A stretch of 64,000 nt of DNA from Oncomelania hupensis. Its lineage: Eukaryota; Mollusca; Gastropoda; Littorinimorpha; Pomatiopsidae. The DNA lies in assembly GCA_036898135.1 (NCBI GenBank), contig CM072517.1:59174490-59238489 (forward strand), given 5' to 3'. Under the pieces are notes generated by a model. The model was not told where the DNA came from. It did no database searches and saw only the letters and a list, made by a program, of their open reading frames with translations. Both the position numbers and the translations under genes were made by a program. Numbering within the stretch: position 1 is the first letter of the stretch; the number at the start of each line of letters is the position of its first letter. Below are positions 11,481-28,369 of the stretch, piece by piece.

Positions 11481-12604
11481 ATTTTTAAAAGAAATGGGTC
11501 AAAGGAATTGTAAAGTAAAAATGCAGTCATGGCTAATATAGACAGAAATAAAGCTTAAACGAAAACTAGTGTATCTAAGATAAAACAAGACAATCAAATT
11601 TTAAAATAGTCCTAAACGTAATACAATGTTTAAATCACAAATGCAGGTGCCATTAAACAATGGAAAATCAATGGAGAATGACATCTAATCAAATATGAAT
11701 ATACAGAAAAGCAATAATAAACGTGTTTAATGAGACAGGATTAAATGAAATGTTAACTTAAAGATTAAAATATTATGTGTTTGAAAAGCGTAGAACTGGA
11801 CAAGGGCATTTACCAAAACAGTCCCTCTTTTATACACATATTATTTGTTTGAATACCATACGTGACTTGTTTGATTAACATATATTATTCGTTTTATAAA
11901 CATGCATTATTTGTTAGCAACATATGTAATAAGTTAGATTTTTTTATATTAACATACATTCTTTGTTTTATTAACATGCATTATTTGAGCATTCATTATT
12001 TGTTTGATTAACTGCAAAGTTTTTTTTTAATTTCAAAAATACATTATTTTTTGGGATTAACATACATTCTTTGTTTGCTTTACATACACATACCTGGGAG
12101 ATCAAAAAGGCAAATTTTGGCATATTAAAAACTGCCTTAAAAAAATATGAAGATACTTATTTTTAATTTGTAAACACATATCTAATAAATAATACGAAAA
12201 ATCATAAATATATACAGACGAGTCTGTTATTGAATATTGTAATGCTGATGCAGGTTTTATAAATCCTGCCTTGGACATACTAAAATCATATTTTATTGGT
12301 CATGGTTATTCAATATTTACTTCAGAATTAATTGCATTATTAATGGCACTTAATACTATAGTCAGCATGACAAAGAAATTCATGAACCTGCTCTTTGGTA
12401 TTGATTCTCAATCTGCCTTATTAGCCTTAAATTCGCTGAATTGTAAGGACAGATCGGAGATCATATCATAAATTAAATATTTAATACACATTCTACAAAT
12501 TAGAGACAGAAAAAAACATGCTGGATTTCATCACATTGTGGACTAAAATACCATGATGTGGCTGATAAAGCAGCTAGACTTGGTGCAAGGAAAAAAAATT
12601 AAAA

Positions 12605-12753
<149 letters not shown>

Positions 12754-12815
12754 TATACCCCCTTGCTTTTGGGTACCCCCACTATAATTATATGTAAATT
12801 ATCACTTGTAGACGG

Positions 12816-12925
12816 ACCGCTAACCCTAACCCTAACCCGTTTCGAGCGCACTGCCTTACCCTAATCGTCGAGGCACTGCCTTACCCTAATCGTCGAGGCA
12901 CTGCGCTTACTACCCTAAGATCGTT
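12816..12925. repeat. Interstitial telomere-like motif plus short GC-rich tandem repeat
   Basis: Three consecutive CCCTAA units (about 12822-12838) are followed by two to three copies of a roughly 25-bp unit reading GCACTGCCTTACCCTAATCG and so on. The CCCTAA motif equals the TTAGGG telomere type, but three units amid repeats do not indicate a chromosome end. Confidence 0.75.
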
Positions 12926-12939
12926 TTCTGGGAGCCGCC

Positions 12940-12977
12940 TTGGATCCGGGGACCCAGCTGGGTCCCCAGATCCAAAG
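12940..12977. repeat. GC-rich palindrome
   Basis: GGGGACCCAGCTGGGTCCCC at 12948-12967 is a perfect 20-bp palindrome. The flanks extend it (TTGGATC to the left, GATCCAA to the right) with one mismatch per arm. It stands out in an AT-rich setting. Confidence 0.9.
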
Positions 12978-13037
12978 TCGGGTACCCAAATGACCGGTTG
13001 GTGACTTTTAAGGTGCCCAGAAACCATAGTTTATAAG

Positions 13038-13272
<235 letters not shown>

Positions 13273-13922
13273 TGACCAAATTACCATCCCTCGGTAAAAA
13301 AAAAGAATCAAACGTCATTGAAAATCATGTTAAATAACATAAAAACTATTGTACACTTCCTGATATATTAGGCATTATTAGGCAAATTAGTAGTCTTGAT
13401 CATAGATTATATTTGAATGCATGGAAAACTAAATATTGTGGAAATATTCAAGTCAAGTCGAGAAATCTTTGTTCACAAAAATGCTGTGAAAATTTGGCGT
13501 GTCTCCCATTATATGCAATAATCACATACTCACACACACACACACGCACACACAGAGCTAAACAACGAATACACATGTATACACGAGAGCAATAAAACTA
13601 CATGCGACATAGAACATATTATATACATAATAACATTAACACGTTTCCGTTTACAAAACAAAGACTTGGAATTTACATATGAACAAAAAACAACTTGCAT
13701 TTGCGAAAGACATTAGTATAGAGCACATTCGTATGAAATGTGTTCATTTTCACGATTTATTAACATTTGAATTACAAGATTTAACCAGTCTCCAAAATGT
13801 AGAGATTCATAGTTATTATAAGATGTCGACTGCTTAGATTATTACATACCGATTTGACAGTTTCTTTACAAATCTGAACTATGCAGTACTTATATCTTAA
13901 GATTAATTCTTTATTTTATTTG

Positions 13923-14360
<438 letters not shown>

Positions 14361-15142
14361 ATCAAGACTGAAATTAATAAAATGTATTGCTGCTGATGTT
14401 GATGCGGGATTCTCTGACAAAAGACAGTAACGACAACAGACTACTTAAATAGTTGGTGTTTATATGATACAATTGAGTTTCGTGTGGAGAATGACGTTTG
14501 ACAGTGACTATGATCAAAGTCATTGAACTGATCACTTCAACGTGTGTTCTGTCCTGGATTTGTGTTGTCGCGTGGTTTCTGGTGGCTAGATGGTATTCTG
14601 TATCCTTGTCTAAATAAGTTTCCGGAGCAAAGAACTGCTCAAATGTAAGAAATTCCTGCACACACATAGGTTAGAACCTGGCCTTCACAGGCCTACTTCA
14701 AGCATCATTACGGCCTTCACACTACAAGAGCAAAGCCTCTTTGCCTTGTGCACTGACAGACTGATACAAACGTGAAGTAGCGTTGTTTTCTACGGTCTCA
14801 GAACAACTACCCCCTGGACAACCATCCTCCGGCAACTACTTCCGGACAGTCACCCCTGGACAAATACCCCCCTAGGACATCTACCCACAAGACAATTACC
14901 CCATAAAATCGTATTTTTGAATGAAAAGAAAAAAGAAAAAAATTACATGTATTTTTTCTTTTACTTTATTTTATCGTGTATTTTACTTGTCATGGACTAA
15001 TTTCTATATACAAGGCAAAATATTTTTTCATTAAAAAAATGTTCTTCATTTACACAAAATATGATCTTCATTGATCTCCACTAACATGGATTCTGACTTT
15101 ATACTGTTTGCTGTTGCGTCGGAGCCCACACTCGTAGGAGAG

Positions 15143-15906
15143 CTTTAGATTGACCAACGAAACTTGGTTCGTAGCGATCACTTTCGTTTCCGATAATGCT
15201 GTCGGGAAACCCTTGCGAACTGTTCTTCGTGCCGAGGCGGTAGCGCCTTTAGCAGCAGACGAAATTCAGCTGAAGTTTAGGATCAAGGGCACTGGGATTT
15301 TTTTAACACAAATTCTATGGCCTCAACTTCTGTTTGCTACGCTAGCCTAGTAACTTGTCCGTTTAGATCTACAAACCTAGAACTGGTGCTCATCCAAGGG
15401 CTAAAACATTAAAACATGGACAGTGTTCGTGCACATCCATACGAATACACCAGTAAAGTGATTTTACATCTTTACCATGCTCGTAAAAGTCACTTGAAAC
15501 CTAGAAATATTGCAAAACTTATGTTGAAAATATTTATCGGAACCACAACTCCTCCGCCATTTTATAGATGAGAGCAAAAGCAGGCGAAAACAGCACCCTT
15601 TTTGAAGAGCAAACTACACCAATGTTAGTGCATCAAATCAACAACAAAGGGTGTGAGAATACAGTTATAACATTTGTTCAAGCTTACGTTTACAGCAATT
15701 GACCCGATCTATGTACAAAATACCAGAAACATACCTACGAATCACGATTCGTCAAAATGATGAAAATTCCGCTTTTTCGCGATACGAAGTTTGTAGCGTA
15801 GGCAAATAAGGAGGTCGTGACCTTCGTAAAGCGCAAAAGTGATGACGTAGAAAGGGAGTTTCCCTACGAAAAAGTATTACGAACTAAGTTTCGTTGCTTT
15901 CTAAAG
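15143..15906. mobile_element. Inverted-repeat (MITE-like) element
   Basis: The left arm CTTTAGA...CAACGAAACTTGGTTCGTA (from 15143) and the right arm at 15877-15906 are reverse complements with few mismatches over about 30 bp. The interior has no long open frame. It lies inside the Mutator-like element. I could not find a clear target-site duplication. Confidence 0.55.
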
Positions 15907-16334
15907 TTCACTATTACCAGATGACAGAGTCTTAAACTTCACCTACACAAAACCCTTATACAGAATCTTGGAGCAACCGCATGTGGAGGTAGCAAATTCC
16001 ATGGTTATATCGTATTTGGCCTTAGTTGGCAAACTAAATCGAATAATCTTTTTTCAGTTCTATTTGATCATTACCCACTATTCATATCCCCGTTAGGGTG
16101 CCGGGGGTTTATGTATAAATAGTATTCCACTTTGTGGAAATTTAATGCTGTAAATTACCACTGTCTCTTTCATTCTCGTTTGTTCTTTCTCGTTCCTAAT
16201 CTGCACTATCAAACTTCTGTCTTCTTCGCTATTATTATACATACGATATTTTAACAAATTGTAATATTGACATTTCTTCTATTCCTATATTACCAATTAC
16301 ACCTCAGATTCCGCAATGGGAGCATAGAAACGCC

Positions 16335-17210
16335 ATGTTCCATATTGATTACTCAGATACCACGAAAAGTGACAATGTACAGTTAATTGTTACTGATGCT
16401 AGAGAGCTTATGGAGAAACAATATTCTAATCATTTAAAAATTTATACTGACGGCTCAGTTTTAGAAACAACACATGCTGGCGCTGGAATTGCAATTCCTG
16501 ACTTAAAAATTCAAAAGTCATATTATATTGGTAAGAATATCTCAATATTTACAGCAGAATTGTATGCAATCCTTATGGCTTTAAAAATTAATGGTAATTC
16601 TTCATTGGCTTTATTTAATATTCTTTTATGTGTAGATTCAAAATCAGTTTTATATTCTTTGAAATATTGGTCATGTAAAAGGAGGACAGATATTTTATTT
16701 GAAATTAAGTCTTTAATACATTATATTATAACTAAAGGTATTGGAGTATCCTTTTGTTGGATTCCTTCTCATACCTGCATTTATTGGAACAATATAGTTG
16801 ATAAATTGGCTAAACGAGGAGCAATGAAATTAGGTGATACTATTACATATAATAATATAAAGCCTTCAGTATTTGAATTAATATCTTTATTAGAAAAGAA
16901 TATATATTCTAATTTACGTAGCAATGGAAAGAATGAAAAATTTTCTTGTCCAAGACATTTGTGTAGAATAATTAATAAACTAAGAGTAAATTCATGGAAA
17001 ACCAAGTTTTCAAAAGACGTAGTTTGTACTTGTTTACAACCAATATCTGTTAAACATCTGTTATATGAATGTCCTATTTTAATTATGTTATATAAGGAAA
17101 AGAATATCGATGTAAATAGTCAAGAATCAATTGACATTTTGTTGCATAGTCCAGCAATAATAGATATTGCCCGAATAATTTACAAGTCTGCAGTTGGCAA
17201 ACTTCTGTAG
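16335..17210 (+). CDS. LINE ORF2 C-terminal fragment: RNase H domain plus zinc-knuckle end
   Basis: An open frame of 291 codons that is the tail of a longer retrotransposon polyprotein. An RNase H fold is clear: IYTDGS (first catalytic Asp, about residue 37), FTAELYAILMAL (catalytic Glu), LCVDSKSVLYSL (Asp), and WIPSHTCIYWNNIVDKLAKRG (the SH...N..VD end motif). It would remove RNA from the RNA-cDNA hybrid. The C-terminal region holds a C-C-H-C arrangement (CTCLQPISVKHLLYEC). The endonuclease and reverse transcriptase are missing, so it cannot mobilise itself. RNase H in the same protein suggests the I or Jockey-related superfamily. Confidence 0.85.
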   Translation: MFHIDYSDTTKSDNVQLIVTDARELMEKQYSNHLKIYTDGSVLETTHAGAGIAIPDLKIQKSYYIGKNISIFTAELYAILMALKINGNSSLALFNILLCVDSKSVLYSLKYWSCKRRTDILFEIKSLIHYIITKGIGVSFCWIPSHTCIYWNNIVDKLAKRGAMKLGDTITYNNIKPSVFELISLLEKNIYSNLRSNGKNEKFSCPRHLCRIINKLRVNSWKTKFSKDVVCTCLQPISVKHLLYECPILIMLYKEKNIDVNSQESIDILLHSPAIIDIARIIYKSAVGKLL

Positions 17211-17343
17211 TACTGTTAGATATTTTGTATGATTATCGTTCAACTTTAAATTGTTATATTATATGTTTGTGTACATGCGTGAGAATGGCTGTATGGTCTA
17301 AAATCACATAAGTGAAAAGACGTTAAAATAAATTATTGAATTG

Positions 17344-17536
<193 letters not shown>

Positions 17537-18094
17537 TCTTCTTCGCTAGACCACCTACCTTTTTTCTTGAAACACCTCCCAAAACTCTTCATTTGTGTGT
17601 GGGGTCTGTTGGGTCAGCTTGGGGATATCGGACGCTTTCTACCAAATGGTCACTGGGGTTTTCTATGGTATTATTTTTCAATGTAGGCATTTTATATACA
17701 GAATACAGAATCTTTATTGTCCCCACAAACACCTGCAAGGAAATTCTTAGTATGGACGTGTTTTGTTAATATTTTATAATGTTTATAATCTATTTTGTTT
17801 TTGTAAACGGGGGTTCGATAAATTAGAGTACAGTCCCAGCGTCCTCTACATGGGATGCCTTGGCCGGCTTGTGAAGTGCCTTCAGTATTGCCATTATGGT
17901 TGTTTCAGCAGATCTTTTATTCAGATCAGTGGAGAGCCCTCTTTCAAACACGTTGTGGTCCTGATTCGGCTCTTTGCAGTCCGCTGGACCCTATAAATGA
18001 TGACTAACTCACTATCTGTACCCGTCCCCTATGCGCTTAATGTGTCCGGGGACGTAAATTTACTAAAAAAAAAAAAAAAAAAAAAAAATTCGTG

Positions 18095-18345
18095 TGCGGG
18101 GGCCGGGTAGCTCAGTTGGTAAGAGCGTCTTGCTAGTAACCGAAAGGTCGCTGGTTCGAATCCCGGATTGGTCAACGTGTGATCATATTATTTTCCCCTT
18201 TACCAACAACTGGCCCGCTGGTGTCAGTATAAATCGGTCCAGTAGTCACCTATATGCGAAAGTGTCGTGTGACTATAATCTACAAACCTTCGTGTGCGAC
18301 GTACTTATTTTATATATTCTATTTTGTTTGATCCCTTTATTTATG
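18095..18345 (+). mobile_element. tRNA-derived SINE (family B)
   Basis: The tRNA-like head has an A box (TAGCTCAGTTGG) and a B box (GGTTCGAATCC), followed by a non-tRNA body (GTGTGATCATATTATTTTCC...). The same head and body recur in reverse at 42842-43010, which proves dispersal. The acceptor stem does not pair, so this is not a working tRNA gene. Confidence 0.85.
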
Positions 18346-18501
18346 TGACCTGTTCTCACGAATGGGTGTCAAAAATTAATGTGTTAATGGGGGTAGCTGT
18401 CCGGGGGATAGATGTCCTGGGGGTATTTGTCCAGGGGATGACTGGCCGGCGGTAGTTATCCGCGTGGTAGTTGACCTAGAACCGTTTTCTACACCAGGCT
18501 A

Positions 18502-20754
18502 TCACAACATCTGTTCCTCGTGCTGCATCACTTCGTTCAGAGCCTGCGTTAGGCGACCCCAGAATGCCCGCGCCGCGTCGCCATGCTCCTCCCACTGCAG
18601 GTACGTCGTCGTCCTCAGCACCGCTATCATGGATGACGTCATCTCACGTGACACCACGTCATCCAGGCAGGCGACGATCAGCGCGTCATCGTAATCCATG
18701 ACGTGACGCAGGCAGAGGTTGAGCTCGAACTGACACCACTGGCTGAGCACGAAGTGGTTGGAGAAGAGCATGAGCACCTTCTTGCTCCTCTCCACGCACT
18801 CCACAATGTTGTCCACGATGTTGCGGCCAGGGATGAAGTCTCGCACGTGCACGCACAGCCTCAACCCCTGACGGCCCTCTAGCTCCGGCACAAGGTGCTG
18901 AAAGACCCACGGCATGTTCCCCGAGTCGAAGGAAACGAAGACGTCGTAGATGAATTTACCTTGCTGCAGATAGCGCCGCCTGACGTCATCACGACCACGA
19001 AACGCCTCGTACAGCAGAAGGCGCAGATGCCAGCGGTAGCAGTACAGCAGCGTCACTGCCGTCAACACAGTTATAATAAAGCTGCAGTGGAAGATGATGA
19101 GAACGTTGGCATCATGACTGAGCAGGCACGCTTGTTCTGTCATTCTGAACTGCCCAAGTTGCACAGTAACGTGGTTATATCGACAATCGTATCTTGAATT
19201 AGATCTGCTGAAGAGGGGTTGGTCAGATAAAAACCATTCTTTGAACCAGAACAGCTCACATGAACACACGAATGGATTTTGACCCAGGTTCAGAAACTTC
19301 AGGTGTGCGCGAAGTGTATCGCCAAATGTTTGAGCACTGACGGCGGTCAGTTTGTTGTGGGACAGGTCCAGGTGAGTAAGATGCAGAGAGTCAAAACACT
19401 GGTCCGGTATGGAGCTGATTGCATTGTCACTGAGGTTCAGTTGTGTCAGGTTGACCCAGTTGCTAAATGCCCTGCAGGACACGAAGCCCACCTTGCTGCC
19501 GGACAAGGACAGAGTCTCAAGGGATCTCAGGTGTCCGAACACGGCCAGGAACCTTTCTTCGTCCACTAGATTAAGATTACTGTCCTCCAAGTACAAACGC
19601 CTTAGTTGCGTCACATTGGTGGGAAACTTCACTTTCTCCTCATAGAAGTCAATTTTTATGTTATTTAGGCGAAGTTCCATCAGGATAGGATGTCTGAGAA
19701 TGTTCACATCCACGGCCAATGTCTTGGACTGCTGTGAGTTCAAGTTTAGGATTTGAAGTGCTGGAAAGTTATCTTTATTAAACCAGGATGACGCATTCAC
19801 TATAGTAATGCAATTGGCACTTAGATCCAAGTACCTCAAGCTTGGGAAGCAAACATTGTTATCGTAATATCGCTTGAAACTTAGGAGTTTGTTCTTGGAC
19901 AGATCCAGTGTTACAAGCTTCGGAAAATAAGACCCATGACTTTGTAATCCATTTGCACCTGGATCTAAGCTGCATTTACCATAAAAGTATTTTAAATTGT
20001 TGTCACTCAAATTGAGAGTCTCCAATCTTTCGAAAGGATTCGTACCTTTAAAATCAACTAAGCTAGTACTGCTCAAGTCCAAGCCTTTGAGATTTGGAAA
20101 TCCCTGAAAAAGGTTAGTAAAATCTGTGCTTCCCTTCGGTTGTCGCAGGTTGTTGTCAGACAGCCAAAGGTAATTGAGCGTTGAATTAACCACGATATCT
20201 TTCAATAGCATGCTATGTAACAAACCTGTATCTTTCAGAGATAATGTATTTAACCTTGGCAAGTTTAGAACTTCGATCAGCGTTTCCGTGTCTACGTTAG
20301 TGAAGTCTAAATTAACGCACTCCAAGCGCTCCATGTGTTTGAGAGATCCGTTCTCGACTCCAGAGCAATTCCTTAAAATCAGTCTGGTGATTGGAACCTC
20401 AGTCACATTTTGCAGCATAGTCCGGCTCAGCTTGTCCCTTCGATGAAGTGTCAATCTAAGAAGTTCTACGTGTCCTGGCAAATATGGCATACACGAATGG
20501 ACCTTGCACATTGCGTAACCAGTCATTCCTAGGGCAGCGGTCTTACAAGCGTAGCAGGTGCTGTCAGAGCTACAGGTGTGCTTGGTTTCATTCTTATTAC
20601 AATGACCCGACAGTATGCGTAGGTTTTTTTCACTACAGGAGTCGACCTTTAAGCCTGCAGATACTATGTTGAGTTTGGCAAACGCACAATTGATGCTCAT
20701 GAGCAGACAGTATGTCAAAACTTGAACATACACTACCCCACACATTGGCCCCAT
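18502..20754 (-). CDS. Toll-like receptor (copy B), single exon
   Basis: An intact 750-residue TLR, paralog of copy A. I start it at the Met at 20754 because MGPMCGVVYVQV aligns with the copy A signal peptide; an in-frame Met 27 codons upstream would bury the signal sequence. Order: signal peptide ending CAFA, cysteine-rich N-terminus, leucine-rich repeats, CSCELFWFKEWF C-cap, one membrane helix, and a TIR domain (about 601-750) with YDVFVSFDS, RDFIPG and FW. The LRR half differs substantially from copy A, whereas the last 90 or so residues are identical. Nine bases after the stop codon the copy of a transposon target site begins, so the ancestral 3' UTR has been displaced by the Mutator-like element and the transcript must end in transposon sequence or read through it. 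Confidence 0.96.
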   Translation of the reverse strand: MGPMCGVVYVQVLTYCLLMSINCAFAKLNIVSAGLKVDSCSEKNLRILSGHCNKNETKHTCSSDSTCYACKTAALGMTGYAMCKVHSCMPYLPGHVELLRLTLHRRDKLSRTMLQNVTEVPITRLILRNCSGVENGSLKHMERLECVNLDFTNVDTETLIEVLNLPRLNTLSLKDTGLLHSMLLKDIVVNSTLNYLWLSDNNLRQPKGSTDFTNLFQGFPNLKGLDLSSTSLVDFKGTNPFERLETLNLSDNNLKYFYGKCSLDPGANGLQSHGSYFPKLVTLDLSKNKLLSFKRYYDNNVCFPSLRYLDLSANCITIVNASSWFNKDNFPALQILNLNSQQSKTLAVDVNILRHPILMELRLNNIKIDFYEEKVKFPTNVTQLRRLYLEDSNLNLVDEERFLAVFGHLRSLETLSLSGSKVGFVSCRAFSNWVNLTQLNLSDNAISSIPDQCFDSLHLTHLDLSHNKLTAVSAQTFGDTLRAHLKFLNLGQNPFVCSCELFWFKEWFLSDQPLFSRSNSRYDCRYNHVTVQLGQFRMTEQACLLSHDANVLIIFHCSFIITVLTAVTLLYCYRWHLRLLLYEAFRGRDDVRRRYLQQGKFIYDVFVSFDSGNMPWVFQHLVPELEGRQGLRLCVHVRDFIPGRNIVDNIVECVERSKKVLMLFSNHFVLSQWCQFELNLCLRHVMDYDDALIVACLDDVVSREMTSSMIAVLRTTTYLQWEEHGDAARAFWGRLTQALNEVMQHEEQML

Positions 20755-21501
20755 TGCAAAAACTGAAAGTCGGTCACAGTTTATTGAGAAACCTTTTTTG
20801 TTCTCAGTATTTGACCATATTTCCGTAAGTAACACGTAGAAGAAGGACGAGACTTCAATTCAAAATAATCAACGGAAGCAAATTGTTCCTTGCGAGTTTG
20901 TTTTGTTTATATATTCACTCTGTTTCTCTTGTTTGAAGATATAGCTTTGTTTCAAATGTAAAATGCGGTAATATCAGTACGAAGGACAAGGATGTACAGT
21001 ACAATATAATGATAAACTTGCTTTTGATGCTGTTGGGAGCAATAAGACCTGTTCATCCAGCCACGATGTTAAAGGTGTTACGTTTGTCCTGTACCTCACA
21101 GTCCTCCTGTGTCTCACAGTCCTCCTTATCACACTGAAACTTGTCAATGAATGTTTGGTCTTTTAAACTGCATTGGGATTAACTATAATTTATTGTTACA
21201 TGTAACTGTTCTTCTTCCACTAGCTAATCTGAGACTTTTCCTTGTGATGTATTATATAAATCAGTTGGTATGAAATAACTGGTAGAGAGGTTTCGTTTGC
21301 GATGAAGTACCAACAACTCAGGCGGCAGTTCATACAACTAAGATGACATGGGGACCTTCCTTCTCGCATCGTTTTTTTTTTAAAACTGTTATTTTAAAGA
21401 CCTCTACTGTGTAGTACATCAGCAGCAGCAGCAACAGCAGCGGCACCAGCAGCTGCACGAGCATCATGGTGACGACGAAGACGACGACGACGATGACGAC
21501 A

Positions 21502-21579
<78 letters not shown>

Positions 21580-21991
21580 GTGACGTGACTTTCCTTTTCA
21601 CGTGACTTTCCTTTTCGCATCATATTTTTCTGTTATTTTTAAGGCATCTGCTTTGTGAGACATCATCATCATTACCATCATTATCATCGTCATCATTTTT
21701 TTCATCATCATCATCATCATCACCATCATCATCGTCATCATGGTAGGCTCCTTGCACTTTGCCCGTTACAAACGAAATTTTCTGATGAGTGCTTTGAGAC
21801 TATGATAGGCACTGCACTTGAACTCTCTCTCACCTCTGTTACACACAATACATTTTCTGTCAACCCGTTTTAATAACAATAGTTACGAATATCCATCAAT
21901 CTCACCTGTAATTGTCGCGTTTTTTCTTAAAAAAACACACAATTATGCCTTCATGTGATTATTACGTCGTCGTCATCACCATCAGCATCGG

Positions 21992-22036
<45 letters not shown>

Positions 22037-22158
22037 GCTGCTGATGTTGATGGTGGTGTTGATGATGATGAAGAGGATGATGACGATGATAATGATGGTG
22101 GTGGTGATGTGATGATGATGATGATGATGGTGGTGGTGGAGGAGGTGAAGATGATACC

Positions 22159-22190
<32 letters not shown>

Positions 22191-22401
22191 CATCGTCGTC
22201 GTCGTCGTCGCCATCATCATCATCTTTATCATCATCATCACCAACACCATCACCACCTTCATCATCATCATCATCATCATCATGGAACTTGCACTTTGCC
22301 CGTTACAAAGGAAATCTGATTTGATATTAACCGCTTTCAGACTATGACAGACAATGTAGCCTACCCAGTCTGACTATCACCTCTGTTACAGACAAGAATA
22401 G
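20755..22401. repeat. 5' flank of TLR B with duplicated sequence and trinucleotide arrays
   Basis: Homologous to the flank of TLR A. It contains GAT/GAC arrays at 21485-21580, ATC arrays at 21660-21742, and mixed ATC/GAT arrays at 21988-22285. The block beginning TTGCACTTTGCCCGTTACAA occurs twice here (21752 and 22287), against once near TLR A, indicating a local internal duplication. Confidence 0.7.
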
Positions 22402-22663
22402 CAAAGCGGTTTCCTATCCAATCCTATCTTATCCCATAACACGGAGGTCGTAGGGGCATTACAGATGATCGTTTAACCAGCGTACTCCATCTTTCCCTGT
22501 CCTCAGCAACCCTGATTGTTACGCTCAGTGTCAAACCAGTCCATTCTCGAATATTGTCCTCCCACCTCTTTTTCGGTCTCCATCTTCTTCTACCTCATTG
22601 CACTGTGCCTTGCAGGATGGTATTTGCAAGACCTGATGATCTGGTGACGTTGCCATACCCTCG

Positions 22664-22770
<107 letters not shown>

Positions 22771-22856
22771 TAGCATTTATAAAGCGCCTACCCTAAGGAT
22801 TTAAGCGCTATACACGCACACTTTCTTACGCAAACACATATACACACTATACATAT

Positions 22857-25468
<2,612 letters not shown>

Positions 25469-26910
25469 CATATACTATAATTATAAGACAAGTTACTCTT
25501 TCACGCGTACATACTACTGCTGTGTAAATCAATATGACAAAAACATACTAAATTACTACTTAACCCCCCACTCCTCCAAACCCCTTTTACAACTACAGAT
25601 ACTGCTGAAAGACTTTTGAGAAAAGATACGTTTTAAGGTTGGATTTGAACGATTCACAGGAGGTAGAATGTCTAACATGAAAGGGGAGAGAATTCCATAG
25701 GTGAGGGCCGTGGACAGCAAAAGAGCGGAAACCATGAGATTTTCTTTTGTAACGGCCCTGACGGAGAAGACGACAGTCAGTGGATGAGCGAAGGGAACGA
25801 GATGGAGTGTAAAGGAAGACAAGGTCAGATAGATAAGAAGGAGCAGAACCGATGACAATATTGTAGCAGATACAGGCAGTTTTATACTTAACACGTTCCG
25901 CGATAGGAAACCAGTGTAGCTTAACAAGGAGAGGTGTGAAGGGTTGGCGATGATTTACTTTAAAGATAAGACGGGCAGCAGAGTTCTGAACTTTTTGAAG
26001 CAGAGAGAGGATAGAATCTGGACAGCCAATGAGAAGGGTTTCCGTTTTTTCACCACTGTGAGCAGGTCATCGTGTTGTCCAATGACTTGTGTGATGGTCT
26101 GTCGGACTTTGTCGTTGGTGATGTGCTGGGTATAGGAAATACCCAGAAGTCTTCTGTAGCACCTCATCTCCATGCTTTGTATTCTTTGTTGGAGATGTGC
26201 TGTAAGGGTCCATGTTTCGCAAGCATATAGGAAGATGGAGATGACAAGGGAGCGCAGCAGCCTTACCTTGGAATGTAGACTGATAGTCCTGTCTTTCCAA
26301 ATTGGCTTCAATCTCGCCAGGGCAGTAGTTGTTTGGGCGATCCTGGAGAGCACTTCCTGTCGGGACCCATTGTCTGATACCTAAATATTTGAATTTATGC
26401 ACTGTGTTGAGGGATTGGCCTTGGACTCTGATGTCCGTGTTGATGCCATTGGTGTTGTTAGTCATCATTTTGGTCTTCTCTGCACTTATTTCCATTCCAT
26501 AGGCTCTGGAAGTGGTGTCAAGCCTCTGTACCAACTGTTCAAGTTCTTGTTCCTCTCCAGCCAATCCATCAATGTCATCCGCAAAACGAAGGTTGGAGAT
26601 TGCTCCTCCCCTTATGCTGACTGTGCCTTCGTGGTCTGCAAGGGCATCTGACATTATGCGCTCTAGGAAGATGTTGAAGAGTGGTGGAGAGAGTAGGCAT
26701 CCCTGACGCACACCGAGTGTTGTTCTGAACCAGTTTCCGATGGCGCTGTTGTAGAGGACTGTACTGGTAGCCTTGTGATACAGGCTTTTGTGTTGTACAC
26801 TCTCATGGTTGCCCACAGAGCTGCATGCCAGACGCGGTCAAACTCCTTTTTGAAATCTACAAACACATGATATAGATGTTGTTGGTGCTGTATGTATTTC
26901 AAAGCGGTTT

Positions 26911-27300
26911 ACAACAACAATGTTTAGGAATGTGGGAATGTCCGTCAGTTTCATATAACATTGTTGCGTGTTTATTAACAATGCACAATTAAGCCATTTA
27001 CGATAAGGAAATGTTGAAAGTTGACATTTCCCATTAACTTTCACCAAACCTGATTGTGACTACACAATTCTATTCCAGGCTTTATTTGCATTGTTTCTCT
27101 TAAAATTGTGTTTACTTGCTACCATTATTTATTTATGTAACAATTAATCAATTGATTTGTTTTTTTTTTTTTAATTTCTTTGGATGCTTCCAAAAACTCA
27201 TTAACATTTGAGGACTTTTGAAGACAGAAATTAAATCAAACTATTTTACATTTATTGAAAAATTACTTCACGATCTGCGTCTTTTTTCTATTCACTATTC
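26911..27300. repeat. Distal part of TLR B duplication unit
   Basis: Matches 6970-7290 of the TLR A unit (GATAAGGAAAT..., CCATTATTTATTTA..., ACATTTATTGAA...). It resumes immediately after the LINE target-site duplication. Confidence 0.75.
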
Positions 27301-27314
27301 TTTTACTTTTCAAT

Positions 27315-27395
27315 CACCTTCTTCTTCTTCTTCTTCTTCTTCTTCTTCTTCTTCTTCTTCTTCTTCTTCTTCTTCTTCTTTAATCTCTTAATCTT

Positions 27396-27472
<77 letters not shown>

Positions 27473-27520
27473 GGTTGTTGTTTTTGTTCGTCGTCATCGT
27501 CTTCTTCTTCTTCCAATTCA
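27315..27520. repeat. (TTC)n then (TTG)n trinucleotide arrays
   Basis: TTC units (27315-27380) followed by about 28 TTG units (27397-27483) and degenerate continuation. The flanking 27520-27890 shows nothing recognisable. Confidence 0.95.
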
Positions 27521-27892
27521 TCGTCTTCGATTTGAAATTAAATGCAAACAAAAGGTTAATCAAGAGGGCCCCGTTAGGTACGTTTGCATTCGGGCTGCGC
27601 TCGCGGGCTAACACAGACACAAACCCATGCATGCAACAACGCTATTTTTAATGTGACTTTTTGTTTGTGTTGATGTTGTTTTTCGAAGGGTTGGTTGCAA
27701 ACAAAACTGTTTAATCTTAGGAATATTGCATAAAGAAGACACGAATGTGTGTATTTGTGGGTGTGCTTGCCAGCTTTTCTTGCGCGCATGCGTACGTCTT
27801 ATCATTTCGATGAAGAAGACGTTAATAAAATAACCAATTAATACATGAGTCATCGTCTCATTTCCTTTTTTTAATTTTTTTAATGATACTTC

Positions 27893-28263
<371 letters not shown>

Positions 28264-28369
28264 TATTGACAAGCAGTGTCAGTGTATTGCAATCATGTAA
28301 TTTATTTCGGAGTCCAATGTCAAAGGTGTAATTAATGTGTTTCTGCACAGTTATCAAAGGCCTATGATG

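Noticed and set aside
12822..12838. Chromosome end
   Set aside because: Only three TTAGGG-type units with complex sequence on both sides.
18094..18170. Possible tRNA gene (A and B boxes present)
   Set aside because: The acceptor stem does not pair, and the same head is attached to a dispersed body elsewhere, so it is a SINE.
20755..20835. N-terminal 27-codon extension of TLR B
   Set aside because: It would place residues before the signal peptide; TLR A starts at the equivalent of the second Met.
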